NCBI GenBank assembly: GCA_919902775.1
Contig: CAKKRJ010000015.1
Location: 1 to 64,000, forward strand
Direction of reading: 5' to 3'
DNA from: Burkholderiaceae bacterium
GTDB taxonomy: Bacteria > Pseudomonadota > Gammaproteobacteria > Burkholderiales > Burkholderiaceae_C
DNA length: 64,000 nt
Shown: in pieces, positions 26,405-35,266 of the stretch
Position numbering within the stretch: position 1 is the stretch's first letter
How the letters are laid out: every line of letters starts with the position of its first letter
The notes under the pieces: generated by a model
What the model was told of the DNA's origin: nothing
What the model saw: the letters and a program-made list of their open reading frames with translations, nothing else
The model's database searches: none
Program-made: the position numbers and the translations under genes

Positions 26405-27442
26405 TCAGCCCGTCACCAAGCGCCACGGCAGGCTTTCTCCCGAACGCAGGGGCTTGAGTTCGGCCTCGCCAAAGGCAAAGCTTTCGGGCGGGGTCCAGCT
26501 TTCACGCCGCAGCGTGATGCTGCCGCGGTTGCGGGGCAAGCCATAAAAATCGGCGCCAAAGAAACTGGCAAAGCCTTCCAGTTTGTCGAGTGCACCGGCT
26601 TGGTCGAACGCCTCGGCATACATCTCGATGGCGGCGTGGGCGGTGTAGCAGCCGGCACAACCGGTGGCGTGTTCCTTTAAATGCGCAGGGTGCGGCGCGC
26701 TGTCGGTGCCCAAAAAGAACCGCGCGTGCCCCGAAGTGGCCGCTTTGACCAGCGCCAGCCGGTGCGTCTCGCGTTTGAGCACGGGCAGGCAGTAGTAATG
26801 CGGGCGGATGCCCCCGGTGAAGATGGCGTTGCGGTTGTAGAGCAAATGGTGGGCGGTGATGGTGGCCCCCAGATGCGCGTCGCCTTCGGCCACGTACTGT
26901 GCGGCTTCGGCGGTGGTGATGTGCTCCATCACGATCTTGAGTGCAGGGAAATCGCGGCGCAGTGGCTGGAGCTGCTGTTCGATGAACACCGCTTCGCGGT
27001 CAAACAGGTCAATGTCTGGCGAGGTGACTTCGCCGTGCACCAGCAGCAGCAAGCCTTCACGCTGCATGGCTTCGAGCACGGGGTAAATCTTGCGCAGATC
27101 GGTCACGCCCGCATCGCTGTTGGTGGTGGCACCGGCCGGATACAACTTGCAGGCCACCACGCCTGCGGCCTTGGCGCGGGCGATTTCTGCCGGGGCCAGG
27201 TTGTCGGTCAGGTACAGGGTCATCAAGGGCTCAAAGGCCATGCCGGGTGGCACGGCTGCCTGGATGCGTGCCTTGTAGGCCAATGCCTGCTCGGCGGTGG
27301 TCACCGGCGGCTTGAGGTTGGGCATGATGATGGCCCGACCAAATTGCGCGGCGGTATGCGGCACCACCACATTCAGGGCAGCGCCATCGCGCACATGCAG
27401 GTGCCAGTCATCCGGACGGGTGAAGGTGATTTCTTGGGTCAT
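26405..27442 (-). CDS. pyrC: Dihydroorotase
   Basis: A 345-residue class II dihydroorotase that cyclises N-carbamoyl-aspartate to dihydroorotate in pyrimidine synthesis. The metal ligands [10 protein letters not shown] (about residues 11-20), the carboxylated Lys in [10 protein letters not shown] (Lys about 100), LVHGEV, MEHITT and the Asp in [10 protein letters not shown] are all present. The length equals E. coli PyrC. The start is ATG 27442. Confidence 0.97.
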   Translation of the reverse strand: MTQEITFTRPDDWHLHVRDGAALNVVVPHTAAQFGRAIIMPNLKPPVTTAEQALAYKARIQAAVPPGMAFEPLMTLYLTDNLAPAEIARAKAAGVVACKLYPAGATTNSDAGVTDLRKIYPVLEAMQREGLLLLVHGEVTSPDIDLFDREAVFIEQQLQPLRRDFPALKIVMEHITTAEAAQYVAEGDAHLGATITAHHLLYNRNAIFTGGIRPHYYCLPVLKRETHRLALVKAATSGHARFFLGTDSAPHPAHLKEHATGCAGCYTAHAAIEMYAEAFDQAGALDKLEGFASFFGADFYGLPRNRGSITLRRESWTPPESFAFGEAELKPLRSGESLPWRLVTG

Positions 27443-27492
27443 GGTGGGTATTGTCTCAAACCTGCAGGACGTTTTGCCCGACGGCTTGGGCC

Positions 27493-27569
27493 CCCGAGAT
27501 GAGGTCACGGGCCGGGGCTCATACTCGCTTCGCTCGCCAAATCGCCCCAACCCGTGACCCCACCTCGGG
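27493..27569. repeat. Stem-loop repeat, copy A
   Basis: The outer stem is CCCGAG/CTCGGG (27493-27498 with 27564-27569), the middle stem GGTCACGGG/CCCGTGACC (27503-27511 with 27551-27559) and the inner stem GGGGC/GCCCC (27514-27518 with 27544-27548). The loop holds CTCGCTTCGCTCGCCAAAT, nearly identical in copy B. Confidence 0.85.
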
Positions 27570-27616
27570 TGATGCTTCGGCCGGAGGGGAACAGATTGGC
27601 TCACCGATGCGGGGCC

Positions 27617-27690
27617 AGAGGCGAGGTTGCGGGCCGGGGCTCATAACTCGCTTCGCTCGCCAAATCGCCCCAACCCGCAACCCCGCCTCT
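27617..27690. repeat. Stem-loop repeat, copy B
   Basis: The outer stem is AGAGGC/GCCTCT (27617-27622 with 27685-27690) and the middle stem GGTTGCGGG/CCCGCAACC (27625-27633 with 27674-27682). The loop is the same as in copy A apart from one inserted A. The stems differ from copy A on both sides in a way that keeps base pairing. Confidence 0.85.
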
Positions 27691-27845
27691 GGCGCATGCA
27701 GTGGTGGTGAGAAGGGCAAAACAGAAAGGGCGAGAGAACCCAAGCCATGCTCCAAGAATGGACGCATTGAAACAAGCAAGGGGCGAGCGAAGCCATGCCC
27801 CGTATGGGTTTTTCACGCCGTTATGAGTCGGCGAGTAGCGCAGGG

Positions 27846-27906
27846 CTGAACGGATCAGGGGGGCCGCTTGTTTGAGCGAAGCGAGTTTGCGGCGCACCCC
27901 GTTCAG
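27846..27906. repeat. Stem-loop repeat, degenerate inverted copy
   Basis: The outer stem is CTGAACGG/CCGTTCAG (27846-27853 with 27899-27906) and the inner stem CCGC/GCGG. The loop has GAGCGAAGCGAG, the reverse complement of the loop core in copies A and B. Confidence 0.65.
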
Positions 27907-27962
27907 GCCGAGCAACGCAGCGTGCCCGGAGCGCCAGCGGAGGGACGGCGAATCCGGCTCGC

Positions 27963-27999
27963 CTTTCTTTGCTTACTTTCTTTGGCGAAGCAAAGAAAG
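27963..27999. repeat. 12-bp perfect hairpin
   Basis: CTTTCTTTGCTT (27963-27974) and AAGCAAAGAAAG (27988-27999) pair perfectly around a 13-base loop. No T-tract follows, so it is probably part of a dispersed repeat rather than a terminator. Confidence 0.7.
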
Positions 28000-28119
28000 T
28001 GAGTGCGCTGCCGGGCGCAACTCCCGGCCAACGCACCTTCAAAGAATCAAAATCAATTGGGATCTGACCCCAATAAAACAAGCAAGCGTTCATCGGGATC
28101 GGTGACCCCGAATGAAAGA

Positions 28120-28857
28120 TCAGTGCTGCAGGATCTTGTTCAAGAAGTCCTTGGTGCGCGGCTGGCGATTTTCGGGGTGGTTGAAGAACTCGTCTTTCGA
28201 GCAATCTTCCAGAATGCGCCCACCCACATCGATGAAAATCACGCGGTTGGCCACTTTGCGGGCAAAGCCCATTTCGTGGGTCACCACCATCATGGTCATG
28301 CCTTCGTTGGCCAGTTGCACCATCACGTCCAGCACTTCGCCGACCATTTCAGGGTCCAGCGCCGAGGTGGGCTCGTCAAACAACATGACGATCGGGTCCA
28401 TCGACAAAGCGCGGGCAATCGCCACACGCTGTTGTTGACCGCCCGACAGCTGACCAGGAAATTTGTCTTTGTGGGCCAGCAGGCCCACGCGGTCCAGCAT
28501 CTTCAAGCCGCGCTCTTTGGCTTCCTCTTCGGAGCGGCCCAGTACTTTGACCTGTGCAATCGTCAGGTTTTCGGTCACCGACAGGTGCGGAAAGAGTTCA
28601 AAGCTCTGAAACACCATGCCCACGCGAGATCGCAACTTGGGCAGGTCGGTGCCCGCATCCATCAGCGACACGCCGTCCACATGGATGCTGCCTTGCTGCA
28701 CAGGCTCCAGGCCGTTCACGGTTTTGATGAGGGTGGACTTGCCCGAACCCGAGGGACCGCAGACCACAACCACATCGCCCTTGTTGATGCTGACCGAGCA
28801 ATCGTTGAGCACCTGTACCGGGCCGTACCACTTGGAAACATTTTTGATTTCAATCAT
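28120..28857 (-). CDS. gltL: Glutamate/aspartate-type ABC transporter ATP-binding protein
   Basis: A 245-residue ABC ATPase of the polar amino acid importer family. Seen: Walker [10 protein letters not shown] (about 34-42), Q-loop [13 protein letters not shown], signature [15 protein letters not shown] and Walker [13 protein letters not shown]. It is the last gene of a binding protein-permease-permease-ATPase operon in the gltIJKL order. ATG 28857 is used; a TTG two codons earlier is less likely. Glutamate/aspartate specificity is inferred from overall similarity. Confidence 0.92.
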   Translation of the reverse strand: MIEIKNVSKWYGPVQVLNDCSVSINKGDVVVVCGPSGSGKSTLIKTVNGLEPVQQGSIHVDGVSLMDAGTDLPKLRSRVGMVFQSFELFPHLSVTENLTIAQVKVLGRSEEEAKERGLKMLDRVGLLAHKDKFPGQLSGGQQQRVAIARALSMDPIVMLFDEPTSALDPEMVGEVLDVMVQLANEGMTMMVVTHEMGFARKVANRVIFIDVGGRILEDCSKDEFFNHPENRQPRTKDFLNKILQH

Positions 28858-28872
28858 TTTCAATCCCCGAAT

Positions 28873-29541
28873 TCAACGCACGATGGCAATCTTGGCCTGC
28901 AAGCGCTTGACGCTCCAGGACAGTGCAAAACAAATCACAAAATAAACGACCGCCGCAAAGATGTAGGCTTCTTCCGAACGGCCATAAATCTTGCCCGCAT
29001 TGGTGAAGCCCTTGAGCAGGTCGTAGGCGCCAATGGCATAGACCAGCGAAGTGTCCTGAAACAAGATGATGGTCTGCGTGAGCAGCACCGGCAGCATGTT
29101 GCGAAACGCCTGCGGCAAGATCACCAGGCGCATGTTCTGGCCATACGTCATGCCCAAAGCCTGCCCGGCAAACACCTGCCCACGCGGAATCGACTGGATA
29201 CCGGCGCGCATGATTTCACTGAAATAAGCCGCTTCAAACGCCACAAAAGTGATGATGGCCGACCACTCAGCTCCGATCGGGCGGCCGATGACAAACGGCA
29301 TGAGCAGATAAAACCACAAGATCACCATGACCAGCGGCACCGAACGCATGCCATTGACATAGAACGTGGCAGGCACCACCAGCAACTGGCGGCCCGACAA
29401 ACGCATCAGGGCCAGCAAGGTGCCAAAGATCACACCGCCAATGGTGGACGTGATGGTCAGTTGCACACTGAAGAGCAGCCCGCCCAGCACAAACTTGCGC
29501 AGAACCTCGAGGTCGAAATAGGAAAAATCGAGTCCCAACAT
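28873..29541 (-). CDS. gltK: Amino acid ABC transporter permease GltK-like
   Basis: A 222-residue inner-membrane permease with about five membrane segments and the EAA motif AFEAAYFSEIMRAGIQSIPRG (in part), with GQALGMTYGQ following, that contacts the ATPase. It starts MLGLDFSYFDLEVL. It lies one base after the first permease gene and 15 bases before gltL, so it is translationally linked. Confidence 0.9.
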   Translation of the reverse strand: MLGLDFSYFDLEVLRKFVLGGLLFSVQLTITSTIGGVIFGTLLALMRLSGRQLLVVPATFYVNGMRSVPLVMVILWFYLLMPFVIGRPIGAEWSAIITFVAFEAAYFSEIMRAGIQSIPRGQVFAGQALGMTYGQNMRLVILPQAFRNMLPVLLTQTIILFQDTSLVYAIGAYDLLKGFTNAGKIYGRSEEAYIFAAVVYFVICFALSWSVKRLQAKIAIVR

Positions 29542-29542
29542 G

Positions 29543-30262
29543 TCAATGCCCTCCCGTTCCGGCTGAAACGATGAAGCCTGGCACACGCATCTTCCGTTCA
29601 ATCACGGCAAACACGCGGTTCACCACAAAGGCCGACAAGGCATACAAGCCGGTCACCGCCAGATACACCTCGATGCCGCGCGAAGTCTCTTCCTGCACTT
29701 GCATGGCGAACATGGTCAACTCGGCGATCGATACAGCGAAAGCCACGGACGAGTTTTTCAAGAGGTTCATGGACTCACTCGTCAGCGGCGGCAAGATGAT
29801 GCGAAAAGCCATGGGCAAAATCACATAGCGGTACGACTGCGCCGTGGTGAATCCCATGGCCATGGCCGCATAACGCTGGCCCTTTGGCAAGGCTTGGATG
29901 CCCGCCCGAAACTGCTCGGCGATCCGGGCCGAAGTGAAAAAGCCCAGGCCAAACACCACCAGCACAAAGCCCGGGACCTGCTGAAATGGTGGAAATATTT
30001 TGGGCACCACGAAGTACCACAGAAAAATCTGCACCAGCAACGGAATGTTGCGAAACAACTCCACCCAGGCATTGGCCAAAGCCGACACCACCGGGCGTGC
30101 GGGCAAGGTGCGCAAGGTGCCCACCACGGCCCCCACCACCATCGCCACCAACCACGAACTGCCTGCGACGGCCAGCGTCCAGCGCCAAGCGTCCATCATC
30201 CATTCAAGATATGTGCGGCCACTGCCGTCATCGGTCAAAAAGACCTGCCAATCCCATGTCAT
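29543..30262 (-). CDS. gltJ: Amino acid ABC transporter permease GltJ-like
   Basis: A 239-residue permease. After MTWDWQVFLTDDGSGRTYLEW comes the hydrophobic core of about five segments, and the EAA loop is SARIAEQFRAGIQALPKGQ followed by AAMAMGFTTAQ. A good ribosome binding site, GGTGGAGGT, precedes ATG 30262. The N-terminal periplasmic segment is as in E. coli GltJ. A hairpin lies between it and the binding protein gene. Confidence 0.9.
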   Translation of the reverse strand: MTWDWQVFLTDDGSGRTYLEWMMDAWRWTLAVAGSSWLVAMVVGAVVGTLRTLPARPVVSALANAWVELFRNIPLLVQIFLWYFVVPKIFPPFQQVPGFVLVVFGLGFFTSARIAEQFRAGIQALPKGQRYAAMAMGFTTAQSYRYVILPMAFRIILPPLTSESMNLLKNSSVAFAVSIAELTMFAMQVQEETSRGIEVYLAVTGLYALSAFVVNRVFAVIERKMRVPGFIVSAGTGGH

Positions 30263-30303
30263 CTTGTTACCTCCACCCATCGGCGAAACGATCGCCCAAA
30301 AAG

Positions 30304-30335
30304 AAACCCCGCCCAAGTCATCCCCGGCGGGGTTT
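30304..30335 (-). terminator. Intercistronic hairpin between gltI and gltJ
   Basis: AAACCCCGCC (30304-30313) pairs with GGCGGGGTTT (30326-30335). In the transcribed direction it is followed by CTTTTT, a weak T-tract, so partial termination or 3' stabilisation is likely. Confidence 0.65.
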
Positions 30336-30353
30336 GCTCAGCGCCTTGAAGAA

Positions 30354-31241
30354 TTACTTCTTGGCGTAATCTTCGGCAGGCTTGTCATTCAAGTTAGCCC
30401 AGGCTGCTTTGGTCGCGTCACCGAGTGCCAGACCCACCTTGATGTTTTTAGGAGGAATGGGCTGCAGGAACCACTTGTCCCACAGCTTGGTCATTTCACC
30501 GGCTTTGACCATGTCACGCACGGTGTCGTCGGCCAGTTTCTTGAAAGCCGGATCGTCCTTGCGGATCATGATGGCGATCGGCTCGACGGCCAGCACTTCG
30601 CCCACGATCCGGTAGTCGGACGGGTTTTTGGCGTTGGCAATGTTGGCGGCCAGAATGGATGCATCCATCACGAACGCATCGGCACGACCCGAGTCCAGCA
30701 ACAAGAAACTGTCGGCATGGTCTTTGCCGAAGACTTCCTTGAAGTCAACGCCATTGGCACGCTCATGCTTGCGCAGCAATTGCACCGATGTGGTTCCGGT
30801 GGTGGTGGCCACATTCTTGTCCTTGAGCTGGCCAATCGAGGTGATGCCCGAAGCCACTTTGGCTGCAATGCGGACTTCTTCGACATACGTCGTCACCACA
30901 AAAGCCACGTCTTTCTGGCGTGCCATGTTGTTGGTAGTCGAGCCACACTCCAGATCCACAGTGCCGTTTTGCACCAGCGGAATGCGGTTTTGCGACGTCA
31001 CGGACTGGTATTTGACTTCCAGCTTTTTACCGACTGTCTTTTCCAGATTGGCCACAATGCGCTGGCAGACGTCCACATGGAAACCTGCGTATTTGCCATC
31101 CCCCAATGTGAAAGACAGACCCGAAGAGTCGCGCACGCCCATGGTGACCACGCCCGAGCTCTTGACTTTGGCAATGGTGTCCGCTTGAGCAGCCACACAG
31201 GCCAAAGCAGCAATGGCAACAGCCAGCAATTGTTTTTTCAT
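30354..31241 (-). CDS. gltI: Glutamate/aspartate-type periplasmic binding protein
   Basis: A 295-residue solute-binding protein (SBP_bac_3). The signal peptide MKKQLLAVAIAALACVAAQA ends at ADT. The domain begins GVVTMGVRDSSGLSFTLGDG, and the ligand-site pattern DLECGSTTNN is typical of the GltI branch. It is the first gene of the importer operon, expected at higher level than the permeases because of the hairpin that follows it. Confidence 0.92.
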   Translation of the reverse strand: MKKQLLAVAIAALACVAAQADTIAKVKSSGVVTMGVRDSSGLSFTLGDGKYAGFHVDVCQRIVANLEKTVGKKLEVKYQSVTSQNRIPLVQNGTVDLECGSTTNNMARQKDVAFVVTTYVEEVRIAAKVASGITSIGQLKDKNVATTTGTTSVQLLRKHERANGVDFKEVFGKDHADSFLLLDSGRADAFVMDASILAANIANAKNPSDYRIVGEVLAVEPIAIMIRKDDPAFKKLADDTVRDMVKAGEMTKLWDKWFLQPIPPKNIKVGLALGDATKAAWANLNDKPAEDYAKK

Positions 31242-31448
31242 TGATTTCTCCAAAAAAGTCGCATGAATCGAAAAACTCAACCGCTGCCAGTTTGCAGCAG
31301 TTGCGCACCAGAATGTTAAGGCCTGCACCCGTGCTTTCCGATGGCAGCACAAAATACACCTGATTTTCAACCAGCCGCCACTATAGTCAGTTTAATGTCA
31401 GCCCTTCATCAGGGTGTTCCCGAGGCCTCATGCATAAAACGCATGACG

Positions 31449-32399
31449 TTATGAGTCCCCATCCACCAGTGGCTGCTTTTGTGGCGCCCCCAGATAGGTC
31501 CACAAATCCTGAGCACTGCGCTTGGGTGTTTGGCGGTTGCCCGGTTTTTCACGGTAAGCACGCACTTCCATCGTCAAAGACAAGGGCGCTTCACCCGGCA
31601 AACAGACTTCCACCAAAGCGCCACCCTGCACTTCTTTTCTGACCGCGCTTTGCGGCAAAAAAGCGATGCCATGCCCTTCCAAAGCCATGACTTTCAGGCT
31701 TTCGGCCATGTCGGTTTCATAAACACGCGCCAAATGGATCGGCGTGCTGGACTGCTTCAGAATCCAATCGGTGATGCCCCCCAGGTACGCCCCCGGGGCA
31801 TAGCCCAGGTAGGGCAGTGGCCAGGCGGCCACGCCAGGCAAACTGAAAACAGCGCGGCCATCGGGCCCCGCTTTGGCATAGGGTGCAATGACCTCCTGCC
31901 CCAACACCACCATCTCATAACGCTCGGCATCGAGTTGCAAGGGCTGAGACGGGTGGTGGTAAGTGATCAGCACATCGCAGCCGCCCTCCACCAAGCGCAT
32001 GGCCGCATCGTGCACGTTCAAGGCGATCAGGCGGCTTTTGATCGGACCGAACCCATCCCGCAAGCCGGAAATCCAGGACGGAAAGAACGTGAACGCCAGG
32101 GTGTGGGGCACCGCAAACTCGATGAAATCCTGGCCTGCCGAGTTGTGTCCGCGCAGCATGGCCCGGGTGTTCTGCAACGACTGGAGCAAATCCAGCGCCT
32201 GTGCGTACAGGGTCTCGCCTGCGGGCGTGAGTTTGGTGGGATAAGAGCTGCGGTCCACCAGATCGGCACCGGCCCAGGCTTCGAGCGATTGGATGCGCCG
32301 TGAAAACGCCGGTTGCGTCACATGACGCAACTGCGCCGAGCGACTGAAACTGCGGGTTTCAGCCAAGCTGACAAAGTCTTCAAGCCATTTGGTTTCCAT
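31449..32399 (-). CDS. LysR family transcriptional regulator
   Basis: A 316-residue LysR regulator with the N-terminal winged helix (WLEDFVSLAETRSFSRSAQ and HVTQPAFSRRIQSLE, about 5-40) and a C-terminal effector domain. It is transcribed in the same direction as the glt genes and 207 bases upstream of gltI, so it could regulate the importer or act elsewhere. The family pattern resembles regulators of amino acid or hypochlorite response; no firm assignment is possible. Confidence 0.9.
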   Translation of the reverse strand: METKWLEDFVSLAETRSFSRSAQLRHVTQPAFSRRIQSLEAWAGADLVDRSSYPTKLTPAGETLYAQALDLLQSLQNTRAMLRGHNSAGQDFIEFAVPHTLAFTFFPSWISGLRDGFGPIKSRLIALNVHDAAMRLVEGGCDVLITYHHPSQPLQLDAERYEMVVLGQEVIAPYAKAGPDGRAVFSLPGVAAWPLPYLGYAPGAYLGGITDWILKQSSTPIHLARVYETDMAESLKVMALEGHGIAFLPQSAVRKEVQGGALVEVCLPGEAPLSLTMEVRAYREKPGNRQTPKRSAQDLWTYLGAPQKQPLVDGDS

Positions 32400-32432
32400 G
32401 GCGCGATTATCGCGGCATAGAAACCCCTGTAG

Positions 32433-32452
32433 GTCGAAGCTTCAGCTCCGAC
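32433..32452. repeat. REP-like palindrome
   Basis: GTCGAAGCTTCAGCTCCGAC is a near-perfect palindrome with a single A-C mismatch and a two-base centre. It sits in the 75-base gap between the LysR and ABC exporter genes. No other copy was found in this window. Confidence 0.5.
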
Positions 32453-32474
32453 GTGGATGGACCCCGACAACGAT

Positions 32475-34325
32475 CTACACGCCATCGGCAGATTGCTGCA
32501 ATGACCACATGCTGGCGTAACGCCCATGCAGCGCCAGCAAGGTGGCATGGTTGCCGCGCTCGACAATGTGCCCGGCATCCATCACCAGAATTTCATGCGC
32601 ATCGACCACCGTGGACAAACGGTGCGCAATCACCAAGGTGGTCTTGTTCTGCGCCACGCTGGACAACTCGGCCTGGATGGCGCGTTCATTGGCCGAATCC
32701 AGCGCCGAGGTGGCTTCGTCAAACACCAAGATCGGCGGGTCTTTCAACAAGGTGCGGGCAATGGCCACGCGCTGCTTTTCACCGCCCGAGAGCTTCAGGC
32801 CGCGCTCGCCCACCGAAGTCTGGTAACCCTGGGGGGTCGAGGCGATGAAATCATGGATGCGGGCAGCCCGCGCCGCGCCTTCGATCTCGGCCTGACCGGC
32901 ACCGGGTCGGCCATAGGCGATGTTGTAGGCCACGGTGTCGTTGAACAGCACCGTGTCTTGCGGCACGATGCCCAGAGCCCGACGCACGCTGGCTTGCGTC
33001 ACCTGCCGAACGTCTTGCCCCGCGATGCGGATGAAGCCTTGCTGCACATCGTAAAAACGAAACATCAAGCGCGCCAGCGTGGACTTGCCCGAACCCGAGG
33101 GACCCACCACGGCCACGGTCTTTCCTGCCGGGATGGTGAAACTGATGTCCTTCAGGATCGGACGGTCGCTCTCATAGGCAAAGGACACCCGGTCAAACAC
33201 CACATCGGGTGCGCCCTGCAAAACCAGCGCCTGCGCGCCCGGGGCATCGGCCACTTCGCGTTCGCGGTCCATCAGCACAAACATCTTGTCCAGGTCGGTC
33301 AGGCTTTGCTTGATCTCGCGGTACAGCACACCCAGAAAGTTGAGAGGGATGTAGAGCTGGATCATGAAGGCGTTGATCATCACCAGATCGCCCAGCGTCA
33401 TGCGCCCCGCGACCACGCCTTCGGTTGCGCGCCACAGCATGGCCACCAAGGCGGCCGCGATGATGAGCTGCTGCCCGGTGTTGAGCAGCGACAAGGTGGT
33501 TTGCGCCTTGAGCCGCGCCACGCGCAAGCGCTCCAGGCTTTCGTCGTAACGCCCAGCCTCAAACACCTCGTTGCCAAAGTACTTGACGGTTTCGTAGTTC
33601 AGCAAGGAATCAATGGCCCGGGTGTGCGCGGCCGAGTCGAATTCGTTGGCCTGCTTGCGGAACTGGGTGCGCCATTCGGTGATGCGCACCGTGAAAACGA
33701 TGTACAGCGCCAGCGCCAGCAGCGTGATGCCCGCAAACCAGGCATCGAACTTGACTGCCAAAATGGTCAGCACCAGACCCACCTCGATCAGCGTGGGGAT
33801 GATGCTGTACAGCGAATACGAGATCAGCGATTCAATGCCGCGCACCCCACGCTCAATGTCCCGCGTCATCCCACCGGTCTGGCGCGCCAGGTGAAAGCGC
33901 AGACTCAGGGCGTGCAAATGTTCAAAGGTCTGCAAGGCGATGCTGCGCGATGCCCCTTGTGTGGCTTTGGCAAACACCAGTTCGCGCAGTTCAGTGAAGG
34001 CCGAGGTCAGCAAACGCAAAGCGCCATAACCGACCAGCAAGGCCACCGGCACCACCAACACCGCTTGCGGGTCACCGGGCTTGGGGCTCATGGCATCCAC
34101 CAGCTCTTTGAGCAGCAAGGGCACGCTCACATTGGCCAGCTTGGCGCCCACCATGAGGCCCAGGGCCATGACCACGCGCCATTTGTACTGCCACAAATAG
34201 GGCAAAAGTCGGGACAGAGTTTTCCAGTCGCCACCGGCAGCGGGTGGTGGCGCTGTGCCTGCAGGCGAGCCTGGCAAAGGCACAGCAGAGGCAGCAGCGG
34301 AAGCGGTTTCGCCGTGTTGGCGCAT
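32475..34325 (-). CDS. Atm1/HMT-type ABC exporter, fused permease and ATPase
   Basis: A 616-residue half-size ABC exporter. Residues about 50-340 hold six membrane segments with the Atm1 signatures LRELVFAKATQGASRSIALQ (in part) and NYETVKYFGNE. The ATPase has Walker [13 protein letters not shown] signature LSGGEKQRVAIART and Walker B ILVFDEATSALD. Atm1-type proteins export glutathione-linked sulfur compounds or heavy-metal conjugates; which applies here is not known. The gene is divergent from the acyl-CoA thioesterase gene. Confidence 0.92.
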   Translation of the reverse strand: MRQHGETASAAASAVPLPGSPAGTAPPPAAGGDWKTLSRLLPYLWQYKWRVVMALGLMVGAKLANVSVPLLLKELVDAMSPKPGDPQAVLVVPVALLVGYGALRLLTSAFTELRELVFAKATQGASRSIALQTFEHLHALSLRFHLARQTGGMTRDIERGVRGIESLISYSLYSIIPTLIEVGLVLTILAVKFDAWFAGITLLALALYIVFTVRITEWRTQFRKQANEFDSAAHTRAIDSLLNYETVKYFGNEVFEAGRYDESLERLRVARLKAQTTLSLLNTGQQLIIAAALVAMLWRATEGVVAGRMTLGDLVMINAFMIQLYIPLNFLGVLYREIKQSLTDLDKMFVLMDREREVADAPGAQALVLQGAPDVVFDRVSFAYESDRPILKDISFTIPAGKTVAVVGPSGSGKSTLARLMFRFYDVQQGFIRIAGQDVRQVTQASVRRALGIVPQDTVLFNDTVAYNIAYGRPGAGQAEIEGAARAARIHDFIASTPQGYQTSVGERGLKLSGGEKQRVAIARTLLKDPPILVFDEATSALDSANERAIQAELSSVAQNKTTLVIAHRLSTVVDAHEILVMDAGHIVERGNHATLLALHGRYASMWSLQQSADGV

Positions 34326-34365
34326 AAGGGACAATCCAGTTTTTCGTTAACCACCGATTGTGCCC

Positions 34366-34776
34366 ATGTCTGAATCCCAACGCACCCACATGGTGGCTTT
34401 GCCCACCGATCAGGAACTGGTACTCAAAGTCATTCCCATGCCCGCCGACTGCAATGCCAGCGGCGACATCTTCGGTGGCTGGGTCATGGCCCAGGTTGAC
34501 TTGGCAGGCGCAGTCTTGCCTGCACGCCGCGTCAGGGGACGCATGGTGACCGTGGCCGTGAACGAATTCATTTTCAAACAGCCGGTCAAAGTCGGCGACA
34601 TCCTGTCGTTCTTTTCCCGCATCGTGCGGGTAGGACGCACCTCGGTAACGGTCAAGGTCGAGGTGTTTGCCGAACGCTTTGAGCTGCAAGGCCAGTACAT
34701 CAAGGTGACCGAAGCGCACCTGACCTATGTGGCCGTCGACCCACAGGGTCAGCCCAGACTGGTACCGGCAGAATAA
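34366..34776 (+). CDS. Acyl-CoA thioesterase (YciA-like)
   Basis: A 136-residue hotdog-fold thioesterase. The catalytic region is NASGDIFGGWVMAQVDLAG (about 29-47), with Asn and Asp in the family positions, followed by VNEFIFKQPVKVGDIL. It hydrolyses acyl-CoA in the cytoplasm. ATG 34366 is used; an in-frame GTG lies two codons earlier. It converges on the operon that contains the second thioesterase. Confidence 0.93.
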   Translation: MSESQRTHMVALPTDQELVLKVIPMPADCNASGDIFGGWVMAQVDLAGAVLPARRVRGRMVTVAVNEFIFKQPVKVGDILSFFSRIVRVGRTSVTVKVEVFAERFELQGQYIKVTEAHLTYVAVDPQGQPRLVPAE

Positions 34777-34783
34777 AACGCGC

Positions 34784-35266
34784 TCAGGACACGATGTAGG
34801 CGGCAGCACCCGTGGACATCAAGGTGCCGTCAGGGCCGCAAAACTCCATGCGCGACGAGCCCACCCTGGAGCCCACGCGCAGCGCCTGGGCGGTGATGCG
34901 AAAGTGATCCCCAATGCCCGGGCGCAAATAGTCCACGCGCAAATCGATGGTGCCCAGTTTGGCAAAACGCTCCAAGCGTTTGCTCGGCGTTTCGTCCATG
35001 TGTTTGGCCGCCAGCGCCGCCATCACGGCCGCGCTGCCGATCGCATCGAGCACCGCGCTGATGACCCCGCCATGGATGCGGTTGTAGGCAAAATGCCCCA
35101 CCAGTTCAGGCCGCATGTCGATGCGGGCCTCCACCCCTTCGGGCGTGACGCGCACCAGCTTCAGGCCCAGGGTTTGGTTGAAGACGATTTTTTCTTCGTA
35201 AATCTGACGAAAGCCCTCAAGGTATTCGGGCTCCAGGACGATGGGGTTGTGGGCGCGGGTGGGCAT
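34784..35266 (-). CDS. PaaI family thioesterase (hotdog fold)
   Basis: A 160-residue hotdog thioesterase. The pattern HFAYNRIHGGVISAVLDAIG (about 58-77) has the family His-Gly-Gly, and DLRVDYLRPG follows. It is the last gene of the TetR-led operon, and its ATG overlaps the stop of the enoyl-CoA hydratase gene (TGATG). It probably releases acyl groups from acyl-CoA in the same pathway. Confidence 0.9.
   Translation of the reverse strand: MPTRAHNPIVLEPEYLEGFRQIYEEKIVFNQTLGLKLVRVTPEGVEARIDMRPELVGHFAYNRIHGGVISAVLDAIGSAAVMAALAAKHMDETPSKRLERFAKLGTIDLRVDYLRPGIGDHFRITAQALRVGSRVGSSRMEFCGPDGTLMSTGAAAYIVS

Larger units (their letters stand above)
27443..28119. other. Spacer of structured repeats between pyrC and the ABC importer
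   Basis: These 677 bases have no convincing gene. They contain two related stem-loop elements (27493-27569 and 27617-27690), a third degenerate and inverted element (27846-27906) and a 12-bp hairpin (27963-27999). The last part of the spacer resembles a sequence I recall as repeated in Comamonadaceae genomes. Open frames here follow the repeats and have no protein character. Confidence 0.7.

Noticed and set aside
27519..27849. Short open frames across the stem-loop repeats
   Set aside because: Their translations follow the repeat units and look non-coding; the repeats explain the open frames.
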